Shown: positions 27,001 through 33,185 of the stretch, piece after piece
Layout: every line of letters starts with the position of its first letter
Numbering within the stretch: position 1 is the stretch's first letter
From: CAZDML01 sp964506645
GTDB taxonomy: Bacteria > Elusimicrobiota > Elusimicrobia > 2-01-FULL-59-12
Direction of reading: 5' to 3'
Assembly: GCA_964506645.1 (NCBI GenBank)
Contig: CAZDML010000002.1
Coordinates: 1 to 64,000, forward strand
Length of the DNA: 64,000 bases
Made by a program: the position numbers and the translations under genes
The notes under the pieces: model-generated
The model's database searches: none
What the model saw: the letters and a program-made list of their open reading frames with translations, nothing else
Told to the model about the DNA's origin: nothing

Positions 27001-27571
27001 CCGTCTTGGAAAAAAGCTGAACGCGCTTGTTGCCGGCATCGGCGACAAGAATCACGCCGTCTTGGCTCACCGTCACGGCCACTGGATTGCGGAACTGACC
27101 GGGGCCTGACCCATGCTCGCCAAACATCAGCCGTGGTTTTCCATCTGGGGCCAGCACTTGAATACGGTCATTGCCGGTATCAGCGACATAAATCGATCCT
27201 TCGCTGTCTGTCGCTAATCCCTGGGGCTCAGAAAATTCGCCCGCCCCTTTTCCGGCACGACCCAGCAACGGAATATCAACTTCCCCCGAGGAGGTATACA
27301 CCGTCAACGCACTGGCACTGCCGTTGAGCACCCAGACACGCCCTTGCTTATCCACGGTGAGCGCCACCGGATCAAAGCGCTGCGTGGTTGTCGGCGCGAG
27401 CAGTGTTTGTTTGAGCTGGAGAGTGTCGTAGGCGAAGACGGGTGACTGGTAAATTCCAAATCCCAAACACCAAGCTCCCAATAAATTCGAAAAACAAAAA
27501 CGCCAAACTCTATTGTAGTTTCGGCGATTGGAGTTTGTTTGGAGCTTGGAATTTGGTGTTTGGTGATTCAT
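24002..27571 (-). CDS. exported NHL-repeat, transglutaminase-like and TPR protein
   Basis: Large multidomain protein of 1189 residues. The first 47 residues form a repeat-encoded signal peptide ending SPVFA. Two NHL beta-propellers follow (about 50-330 and 340-605), with repeated units like GLATDSEGSIYVADTGNDRI. An FN3 domain (about 612-707), a beta region with CARDB-like features (about 715-850), a transglutaminase-like cysteine protease fold (Cys about 921 in SGDCSDV, His about 947 in GHLFLMFD) and C-terminal TPRs (about 1060-1185) complete it. It probably works in the periplasm or on the surface, as a scaffold or peptide-crosslinking or peptide-cutting factor. The ATG at 27571 is one base after the folD stop. 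Domains are confident; the job is unknown. Confidence 0.85.
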   Translation of the reverse strand: MNHQTPNSKLQTNSNRRNYNRVWRFCFSNLLGAWCLGFGIYQSPVFAYDTLQLKQTLLAPTTTQRFDPVALTVDKQGRVWVLNGSASALTVYTSSGEVDIPLLGRAGKGAGEFSEPQGLATDSEGSIYVADTGNDRIQVLAPDGKPRLMFGEHGSGPGQFRNPVAVTVSQDGVILVADAGNKRVQLFSKTGIFLKAIDTGSEMEGVAVDASGRIYVTNAKLRQIEQWSTAGQLFRSYSGAEPGMKAFSKPGALAMSAQGLLYVADRGASQFREMDLNGHTLGAFGRAGSGEGQFKSLNALACWNDQLYIADTDNHRVVVFALSRQNYPPAVTPTPTVRFQAALKNLWNVDADRLALLSDGRLAAYSAKTGTITLLDSDGKPSDTLPLKTKLGVRSDIALTVDAAGNYFIADRGNNRILKCDASGNRLAEIGKSASMFKSGQGDLSAPQGLFVNKQGTIFVADTGNSRFQAFNDQGLFLYAGGQKGKELGQLKTPVSVAWDNDKIYIADVDNHKVVSFNASGRFLHEMGMIGGEALLEPRHLSVDREGYLYVLDAERGRIVVYDEQGVFVGGFGAPGLSKGFLNKPRSFVLSDDGRLYTAEEGRIQVFRVVVAPPAPTQLKATGGEGYVELAWEASKMRFPPKYVVYRALPPAEPQKLKETVETTFTDDSLLPETTYTYMVAAQSLQGATSVPSVPVRVMAKPSTSGPRLEIVSAQFDDIFSAYYKYYSRVPFGKVVLRNNGPAPVQKLKIDFAIQGYMDFPSDTPIDELRFRQEKEVPVLATFNNKILEVTETTPIQSQVKLTFYQGGQENTVVKNFPLKLYSRNSIRWDHKERFAAFVTPNDPPVIDVARSLVLPYEDVHAVSPLPAPIKTAWALFAGLGTYGISYVPRPNNPYDRVSLDSSTVDSLQFARETVSRKSGDCSDVVAMFASALESLSVPSCALDVPGHLFLMFDTGESDLQVLGLPEPMVVSYAGTYWIPLEITMLGSSFMEAWKHAADEYRRLSAAGKVGVIDIHQAWQTYEPATLAETAVVTKMPAHEAVETRFGKDWKALVDLRWQTRLAAAKQELEKNPAAGEPQLQMGILAAEFRRFDEARAYLNKARSDAATAAAAYNNLGNIAFLHKEYEQAESLYKEAAQRDPADAGIHLNLARMYLKQGFAKKASDAFSKAVKMDPSLKEKYGDVSALAQ
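27451..27569. repeat. palindromic repeat encoding a signal peptide (copy A)
   Basis: Arms rich in CCAAA/TTTGG words (AAATTCCAAATCCCAAACA at 27451, and its counterpart at about 27530-27568) surround a strong central hairpin at 27500-27525 (CGCC-AAACT, loop CTATTGT, AGTTT-C-GGCG). The element starts right at the folD stop and supplies the start codon region and the whole signal peptide of the NHL protein. It belongs to the same family as 23911-23997 and resembles a miniature mobile repeat. Confidence 0.7.
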
Positions 27572-27572
27572 G

Positions 27573-28448
27573 TTATTTTCGTTTTTTAGCGAGCTGTAAG
27601 GTGTTGTGCAGTAGCATCGTCACGGTCATCGGCCCGATCCCGCCAGGGACGGGGGTAATGGCCGAGACTTTGGGCAGCACCGCATCGTAGTCCACGTCCC
27701 CACAGAGTTTCCCCTGTGTGTCACGGTTGATACCCACATCGATCACAACCGCGCCTTCCTTCACCATCGAAGCTTTGACAAAGCGCGGCTGGCCGATCGC
27801 CGCGACAAGAATATCGGCTTCGCGGCAGACCGCTTCTAAATTGTGTGTTCGGGAGTGGCACATGGTCACCGTCGCATCCATTCCAAGCAACATCATCGCG
27901 ATCGGCTTACCGACCAGCTTCGAACGACCGAGAACGACGGCGCGCATGCCGGCGACCGGAATTTTGGAACGCTGAAGCACCTGAATGGACCCGTGCGGTG
28001 TACAGGAAAGCGGTGTTTTTCCGGAGGCCATCTCCGACCAGCTCTTGTATTCAAACAGTTGGCCCAGGTTGTAGGGATGCAGGCCGTCGGCATCCTTGCC
28101 GGGATCCATCGTTTCCAGAATCGGAGTCGAATCCATGCGGTTAGGCAACGGCAACTGAAGCAAAATCCCGTCGACCTTGGGATCGGCATTAAGTTTTTTC
28201 ATCAGGGCAATCAGTTCGGCCTGGGTCGTGGTAACGGGTAGGGGTTTATGGATCGATTCAATACCCACTTCGATACAGGCTTTAATTTTATTGCTGACGT
28301 ACGTATGCGACGCCGGGTCTTCGCCGACTAAAATGGTGGCCAAACCGGGTTTTCGCCCGGACGCCTTCTGATACACTTCGACGTCTCGCTTAATCTCCGC
28401 ACGAATGTCTGCGGCCAACCGTTTTCCATCCAGAATGAGTGCTGCCAT
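27573..28448 (-). CDS. folD: bifunctional methylenetetrahydrofolate dehydrogenase/cyclohydrolase
   Basis: FolD of 291 residues that oxidises methylene-THF and hydrolyses methenyl-THF to 10-formyl-THF. Active-site features: Y50 and K54 in TYVSNKIKAC, ILLQLPLP, the NADP-binding VVLGRSKLVGKPIA, and the C-terminal PVPGGIGPMTVTMLL. The ATG at 28448 is one base after the metF stop (TAA-c-ATG); the open frame upstream to 28583 has no homology and would overlap metF. It forms a one-carbon pair with metF, with glyA further downstream. Confidence 0.97.
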   Translation of the reverse strand: MAALILDGKRLAADIRAEIKRDVEVYQKASGRKPGLATILVGEDPASHTYVSNKIKACIEVGIESIHKPLPVTTTQAELIALMKKLNADPKVDGILLQLPLPNRMDSTPILETMDPGKDADGLHPYNLGQLFEYKSWSEMASGKTPLSCTPHGSIQVLQRSKIPVAGMRAVVLGRSKLVGKPIAMMLLGMDATVTMCHSRTHNLEAVCREADILVAAIGQPRFVKASMVKEGAVVIDVGINRDTQGKLCGDVDYDAVLPKVSAITPVPGGIGPMTVTMLLHNTLQLAKKRK

Positions 28449-28449
28449 G

Positions 28450-29352
28450 TTAGATATCCCCCAACAACGAACGTGAAACACCGCGGCGCAGGGAAGCCAG
28501 ATGCGCCAGAATTTCAAACGTCGCCCGCGATTTATTGAGTGTGTAAAAATGAATGCCCGGGGCACCGCGCTGCAAGAGTGCACGCCCCTGAAGGGCAGCG
28601 TGATTTATTCCGATGCGTGTCACCGCCTCATTATCCGTCTGCACCGGCTCGAGTTCGGAGTGCAGTGTCGCAGGAATCGATGCGCCGCACAGTGTGGCAA
28701 AGCGCTGAACCTGTGCAAAATTGGTGATCGGCATGATCCCGGGAACGATGGGACAGGCAATACCCAAGGCACGAGCGCGTGAGACAAACTCAAAATAGGA
28801 GTCATTATTAAAAAAGAGCTGCGTGGTGACGAAGGAGGCCCCAATGTCGACTTTGCGTTTCAAATTTTTCAGATCTTCGTCCAGGGAAGGGGCTTCCGGA
28901 TGCTTTTCAGGATAGCCGGCCACACCAAAACAAAATTTCCCCGCCCGCGCCACTTCTTCGGCCAACTCGTTGGCATAGTGGAAGCCATCAGGATGAGGAA
29001 CAAAGGCCGTCATCCCTTTCGGCGGATCCCCACGCAGCACCAAAACATTTTCAATGCCATGGTCAGCCAGTTCGGCCAGTATCGTACGTATTTCCGATTT
29101 GGAGTGACCGACACAAGTTAGATGCGCCATGCCGGTAATACCGAATTCTCTCTGGATACGTTCGACGATTTCCAGCGTTTTGGCCCGGGTGCTCCCCCCG
29201 GCGCCATAGGTTACGGACACAAAATCAGGTTTGAGCGGCTGCAAACTGCGCACCGCATCCATCAGCGCACGTTCCCCCACCTCATCCTTAGGCGGAAAAA
29301 ATTCGAAGGAAAAAATAGGGCGGCTTTGTTTAAAAAGTTCGGAGATTTTCAT
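28450..29352 (-). CDS. metF: methylenetetrahydrofolate reductase
   Basis: Flavoprotein of 300 residues that reduces 5,10-methylene-THF to 5-methyl-THF for methionine synthesis. Motifs: FSFEFFPPK with catalytic E17, VSVTYGAGGSTR, HLTCVGHS, LVLRGDPP and the FAD-binding TQLFF and PGIMPI segments. The start at 29352 is one base after the stop of the exonuclease-like gene, the same TAA-c-ATG join seen at the next two junctions. Six extra upstream residues are open but not conserved. Length is normal for bacterial MetF. Confidence 0.96.
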   Translation of the reverse strand: MKISELFKQSRPIFSFEFFPPKDEVGERALMDAVRSLQPLKPDFVSVTYGAGGSTRAKTLEIVERIQREFGITGMAHLTCVGHSKSEIRTILAELADHGIENVLVLRGDPPKGMTAFVPHPDGFHYANELAEEVARAGKFCFGVAGYPEKHPEAPSLDEDLKNLKRKVDIGASFVTTQLFFNNDSYFEFVSRARALGIACPIVPGIMPITNFAQVQRFATLCGASIPATLHSELEPVQTDNEAVTRIGINHAALQGRALLQRGAPGIHFYTLNKSRATFEILAHLASLRRGVSRSLLGDI

Positions 29353-29353
29353 G

Positions 29354-29839
29354 TTAGGACCAGGCCTCAAGCACCCGGAGTTTCCGGGCCAGAATTTCTA
29401 AATTTTCGATATCCTCCCGATTATAACGGAGGAGGTGCTCCAGCGCTTCCTGTGATCCGCGCTGATACGAAGCCCACAAATTCATCGCCTGCAACCCATC
29501 GGTGCCTGCCGTTTCGCGGTGAATGCCCAGCTGCACTTCGATCGACTTGAGTCCACCCTTGAGCTTTTTCTTGCGACAGTCCCGTAACAGATCCTGGTGA
29601 GGAATAAGTGCGGCAAGATCCAGCCCCAGATGGTCCCGCAATACCGGGAGGTCGAAACAGGCCCCATTAAAGGTATAAAGCCGACGCACTCCTTCGAGTC
29701 CTTCCAATATTTTAGCCGCGGAAATGTCGGGGGCAACCCATTGGACCGTGCCGCGCAGCGGGCGATAGACACCCACAACCGTGATCCGACGTTCCCAAGA
29801 GGTTTCTATATCAAGGAAGGCGAGTTGATCCAGTTCCAT
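29354..29839 (-). CDS. YprB-like ribonuclease H-fold 3'-5' exonuclease domain protein
   Basis: A 161-residue protein of the RNase_H_2/YprB group in the DnaQ-like exonuclease superfamily. The acidic motifs are visible: FLDIETS (D10, E12), YTFNGACFDLPVL with the second motif, GLKSIEVQLGI, and YNREDIENL with the final Asp. It should degrade DNA or RNA ends in the cytoplasm; the substrate is unknown. B. subtilis YprB carries extra TPRs that are absent here, so this is a stand-alone catalytic domain. It overlaps the lipid kinase gene by 29 bases. Confidence 0.85.
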   Translation of the reverse strand: MELDQLAFLDIETSWERRITVVGVYRPLRGTVQWVAPDISAAKILEGLEGVRRLYTFNGACFDLPVLRDHLGLDLAALIPHQDLLRDCRKKKLKGGLKSIEVQLGIHRETAGTDGLQAMNLWASYQRGSQEALEHLLRYNREDIENLEILARKLRVLEAWS

Positions 29840-30701
29840 CAGGACAAACGATCATAGCTTTTTCTGGGGCGATGGAAAACTGGACAGATTTGACGGGATG
29901 TGTGGCCGGCTCTCCATCAGCCTGAGGCCACAATTCGGTCTCCGCAGTAATCGTAAGCGCCTGGGCCCGCAAGGCAATCATCGGGCGATTGCCCACCGGT
30001 TTCCCCAGTTTACCCAGAACCAAACGTGACACCAGCCGCCATTTGGGCATCCGGGGTACCAGAAAAAAATCGAGCCAGCCGTCTCGGGGGTCGGTGCTCT
30101 TAGAGAAATGCAAACCACCAGAGAAATACGGTGCGTTGCAGGCCAGTCCCATAAAGAACGTGCCTTCAATCGACCCCTTGTCCCAGCTCGCCTGGACCGA
30201 AATTGGTCGGAAATTGCGCAGACTGCGCAGCGGTTTGAGCGCCGACTTGCCGGCCTGCTGTGTGGCCGCACGACGTCCAAAGCCAGCATTGTTTAAAAAG
30301 TAGATCGAATCCATTAAACCGAGGTCGGTGGCGCGGACGTTGCCGGTAAAGAGCGCTCGAAGCGCCTCAGCAGACCGTTTTTTACGCAGTCCGAGATAGC
30401 GGGCAAAATCGTTGCATGTTCCGGCGGGCACCACACCGATCTCCATCGTCGCGAGCCGCTTACGCTGGGCAAGGACCTGGATCACACGGTTAAGGGTGCC
30501 GTCGCCGCCGATCACGCCAATACGCGAACATCCTTCTTCCATCGCCTGACGCAGGTGATTTTCCGTCGATCGTGACTGCGTACGGTCGACGTCTCCGAAC
30601 CGCGGTATCCAACCGTACTGCTTGGCGGCTTTCGCCGCCATGTCGCGGTAGTCCCAGGCTTTTTCGCGCTTGGTGGGATTTAAAAGGAAAAAGATTTTCA
30701 T
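29811..30701 (-). CDS. diacylglycerol kinase family lipid kinase
   Basis: A 296-residue member of the DagK/YegS/sphingosine kinase fold. The nucleotide-binding signature GGDGT is at 65-69 (VIGGDGTLNRVIQ), preceded by FFLLNPTK and followed by VPAGTCNDFARYLG. The C-terminal beta sandwich has LDFFLVPRMPKW and a final ADGE. It should phosphorylate a lipid alcohol at the inner membrane, with diacylglycerol or undecaprenol as possible acceptors. The ATG at 30701 overlaps the PHP gene stop as TAATG. Sequence alone does not decide the substrate. Confidence 0.88.
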   Translation of the reverse strand: MKIFFLLNPTKREKAWDYRDMAAKAAKQYGWIPRFGDVDRTQSRSTENHLRQAMEEGCSRIGVIGGDGTLNRVIQVLAQRKRLATMEIGVVPAGTCNDFARYLGLRKKRSAEALRALFTGNVRATDLGLMDSIYFLNNAGFGRRAATQQAGKSALKPLRSLRNFRPISVQASWDKGSIEGTFFMGLACNAPYFSGGLHFSKSTDPRDGWLDFFLVPRMPKWRLVSRLVLGKLGKPVGNRPMIALRAQALTITAETELWPQADGEPATHPVKSVQFSIAPEKAMIVCPDGTGSTRLP

Positions 30702-31762
30702 TATTTCACCCAAATCGGGTTGCTAAAAATCCAGGGGCGCATGCGACCGCCGATCTCCTGATCGACTTCGATGCGGTACACCCCCGGTCGGTCGAGATCC
30801 TGTTCCAGGTACGCGCGTTTTTTCTCCAGCCAGATCAATTCTCCATTGCGAATCAAACGGATGTTACCGCGCGATGGAATCTTTACAGCCAGGAGCCCGG
30901 GTCCCTGGCGTTCAAACGTTTCCCCCATCGTAGCGCGCCGCTGGTCGTTGAACACCTCAAAAGAAAATCCCTTCGGGTCGTTCCATAAATCGAGAGAGAC
31001 ATACGAACGCCCCTGGCGCAGCGCGTTAAAAATCGCGGCACGGTCTGCCGCAACGTCCTGCTTCAGAGGTTCGGGCAACAGCACATGCGTACGCAGCGTT
31101 CGAAAGGCAAAATCAAAAGGGAAAATACGCCGCTGGAAGAACAAAAAGCTTCGGCGGTTGGCATGATTGTCGAGCTCGCCGATCGCAACACAATGACCGG
31201 CCTGGGTGAGGGTGTCCCAACGGGCCAACGTCTTCTTGTGCGGGCCATGCAGATATCGCGATGGAAACAGATGGGCCCAGAGCACCCGCGGATGCGAGGT
31301 AAGAGCACTGCTCCAATCTCCGATCAAATCCCAGATGCTCAGACCCGCATAGCCTTTCACAGACCAGTCGATCCAGGGGTATGCGCGCATGCCCACAAGC
31401 GGGGCACCCCGGTGATCGGGATGGGCAATAAACCCGAACCCACCCTGGGCATTCACCGCATCGATGACCGTTTGAGGCTGAGCATGGGTTTTCCAGACAA
31501 CCACCGGTTTTTGAATGTTGAACGCCAGGTAATGGTTGTAGCGCGGGGAGACCTCTTCGCCCGTCAGCATCAAAAAGGATTTTCCCGCGCGGGCATACCA
31601 TTGCTCACCACCTGCCTTTTGCGCCTCCAAACGAAAATGATCGGTGACCACAGCATAGTCGAGCCCGACCCGCAGCGCAGCCTCTGCAATGGCGGGCAGC
31701 GGTGTACGCGCGTCATACGAATACTCGGAATGGAAGTGGATGCATCCCGCGTAATCGTGCAT
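30701..31762 (-). CDS. PHP domain metal-dependent phosphoesterase-like protein
   Basis: A 353-residue protein. The first 250 residues are a PHP domain with the expected metal ligands: HFHSEYS (H9, H11), VVTDHF, LTGEEVSPRYNHYLAF, FIAHPDHRGAP and GELDNHANRR. The last 90 residues look like a beta-sandwich. Stand-alone PHP proteins are phosphoesterases, with histidinol-phosphatase and 3',5'-nucleotide phosphatase as known examples, but this longer form is uncharacterised as far as I know. A strong ribosome site (AAGGAG) lies just before the ATG at 31762. There is no signal peptide. It is coupled to the lipid kinase gene. Confidence 0.85.
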   Translation of the reverse strand: MHDYAGCIHFHSEYSYDARTPLPAIAEAALRVGLDYAVVTDHFRLEAQKAGGEQWYARAGKSFLMLTGEEVSPRYNHYLAFNIQKPVVVWKTHAQPQTVIDAVNAQGGFGFIAHPDHRGAPLVGMRAYPWIDWSVKGYAGLSIWDLIGDWSSALTSHPRVLWAHLFPSRYLHGPHKKTLARWDTLTQAGHCVAIGELDNHANRRSFLFFQRRIFPFDFAFRTLRTHVLLPEPLKQDVAADRAAIFNALRQGRSYVSLDLWNDPKGFSFEVFNDQRRATMGETFERQGPGLLAVKIPSRGNIRLIRNGELIWLEKKRAYLEQDLDRPGVYRIEVDQEIGGRMRPWIFSNPIWVK

Positions 31763-31770
31763 GGGACTCC

Positions 31771-32439
31771 TTATTCGATGGGGGTTGAGAGTTGAACGTC
31801 AACGAGGGGATGCGTCAGCCAGGACAGCATTTTAGAGAAGACCGCAAAACGGTTTCGGATGGCCGGTGTCGCTCTCACAATCACGGGGGCAGCCGGTTTC
31901 GCTGCAGGCGCAGCGGCTTTACGGGAGAGTTCTTCTCTCCGCAGGCGCTGTGCCAGAAGCGAACAGTCTTCCACGCGGGTGCACACGGCGTTGAGTCGGT
32001 GCGTCAGATGGGTGAGCATGCGGCGGTACAAACGAGCCTGTGACCGCCAGCTCGACGGCAGCTCCGCGGAGGCATGATCCAGCATGGCGGACGCCCGTTC
32101 GGTTTGACGCTGGATACGCTGTACGACCTGCGCTATCGCCAGAACTTCTTTTAAAGGAAGCGCGGTTTTGTCCCATCCACGGATCTGCGTTTCGCACTCG
32201 GAGGTACGCTGGCTAATGAGATCGAGAATCTGTCGAAGGTGATGTAGGGGATTCTGCGGCACTGTGACAGTCACCGTCACAGACGGACGTACCGCCGCAC
32301 GAGACCGCGCCACGGCAAGATCCAGGCGCTCTTCATGAAAAGCCAGACGCTCATAAGCGTCCTGAATGGCCTGCGCTAACCCTACGGGCGGCGTGTGGGC
32401 AGCGGCACTGTGATGGCCGGCTGATTGAGATAATTCCAT
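31771..32439 (-). CDS. hypothetical helical protein next to the coiled-coil genes
   Basis: A 222-residue protein I do not recognise. It is largely helical (about 20-170, with SQRTSECETQIRGWD and VQRIQRQTERASAMLD) with an Ala/Pro-rich patch near 175-190 and a hydrophobic C-terminus FSKMLSWLTHPLVDV. That tail resembles LLTKLWNYLNQPAITV at the end of the adjacent coiled-coil protein: both read S-x-L-x-x-L/W-x-x-x-x-P near the C-terminus, so a shared docking tail is possible. It overlaps the upstream gene by 58 bases and ends 9 bases before the PHP gene. No signal peptide or membrane segment is seen. Confidence 0.6.
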   Translation of the reverse strand: MELSQSAGHHSAAAHTPPVGLAQAIQDAYERLAFHEERLDLAVARSRAAVRPSVTVTVTVPQNPLHHLRQILDLISQRTSECETQIRGWDKTALPLKEVLAIAQVVQRIQRQTERASAMLDHASAELPSSWRSQARLYRRMLTHLTHRLNAVCTRVEDCSLLAQRLRREELSRKAAAPAAKPAAPVIVRATPAIRNRFAVFSKMLSWLTHPLVDVQLSTPIE

Positions 32440-33185
32440 AGTTTGGTCAGTAAAGAGGTATGCGGTTTCGACCCGTGCGCATCCAGCGGTGGCAGCAGAC
32501 TGGGTTTAATTTCAGTCACGGTAAGACGTTCGACCGGAACCGGTACAGGAACCGGGATCGGCACAGAAGCTGCGGCAACCATTGTCGCCGGAGCTTCAAC
32601 AACAATTGGAGCAGGCTCTGTTTTACGTTCGGCGATCAGCATTTCCAGCTGTTTGTGGGACTCGGCAATTTCTTTTTGCAGCGAATCGATGACATTTTTC
32701 TTCGCTTCCAGTTCGCCAGACCACTGGGCCTTCTGCGCTTCAAAGTTTTTTTCCAGAGTTTTCAGCTCGTCCTGCCATTCCTGCTTCACCGTCGCCACGG
32801 TTTTTTCAAATTGAGTAGCCTGGAGATCTTTCATGGCCTGCTGGCTCTGGAGGAGTCCCTGCAGCTGCTGCTTGAGCTGCTGTGCGCTGATGACGTGGCC
32901 CTTTTTCAAATCCATTTCCAGGGCTCGCAGCTGCGGATCGGCCGCGATCTGCCAGGAGACCGTCGGTGCCGAAGCCGGTGCGGGTGAAGGAGCCGATGCC
33001 ACGACAGGAACAGCCAGCGGTGGAACCGCAGGAGCGGGTGCCGGGACTCGGAGAACGGGTGCGGGGTCTGCTTTTTGCGGTGCAGGAGCAACCGCATCTG
33101 GCGAAGACACAATGGTCAGCGTCGGGATCGAAGGAACTCCCTGCGATCCTTTGCTTTCGCTGGGCGGATGCTGGATAAATTTCAC
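32382..33185 (-). CDS. proline-rich coiled-coil protein (267 aa)
   Basis: Cytoplasmic-type protein with three parts: a Pro/Ala-rich disordered N-terminus (1-75), a coiled coil (about 85-190) with the W-x3-L motif found in the two larger neighbours (WQDELKTLEKNFE, WSGELEAKKNVIDSL), then a Pro/Val-rich segment (PVPVPVPVERL) and a C-terminal LLTKLWNYLNQPA. It starts at a GTG overlapping the stop of the 685-residue coiled-coil gene (GTGA), so the two are translated together. Function unknown; shared build suggests one assembly with its neighbours. Confidence 0.75.
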   Translation of the reverse strand: MKFIQHPPSESKGSQGVPSIPTLTIVSSPDAVAPAPQKADPAPVLRVPAPAPAVPPLAVPVVASAPSPAPASAPTVSWQIAADPQLRALEMDLKKGHVISAQQLKQQLQGLLQSQQAMKDLQATQFEKTVATVKQEWQDELKTLEKNFEAQKAQWSGELEAKKNVIDSLQKEIAESHKQLEMLIAERKTEPAPIVVEAPATMVAAASVPIPVPVPVPVERLTVTEIKPSLLPPLDAHGSKPHTSLLTKLWNYLNQPAITVPLPTRRP

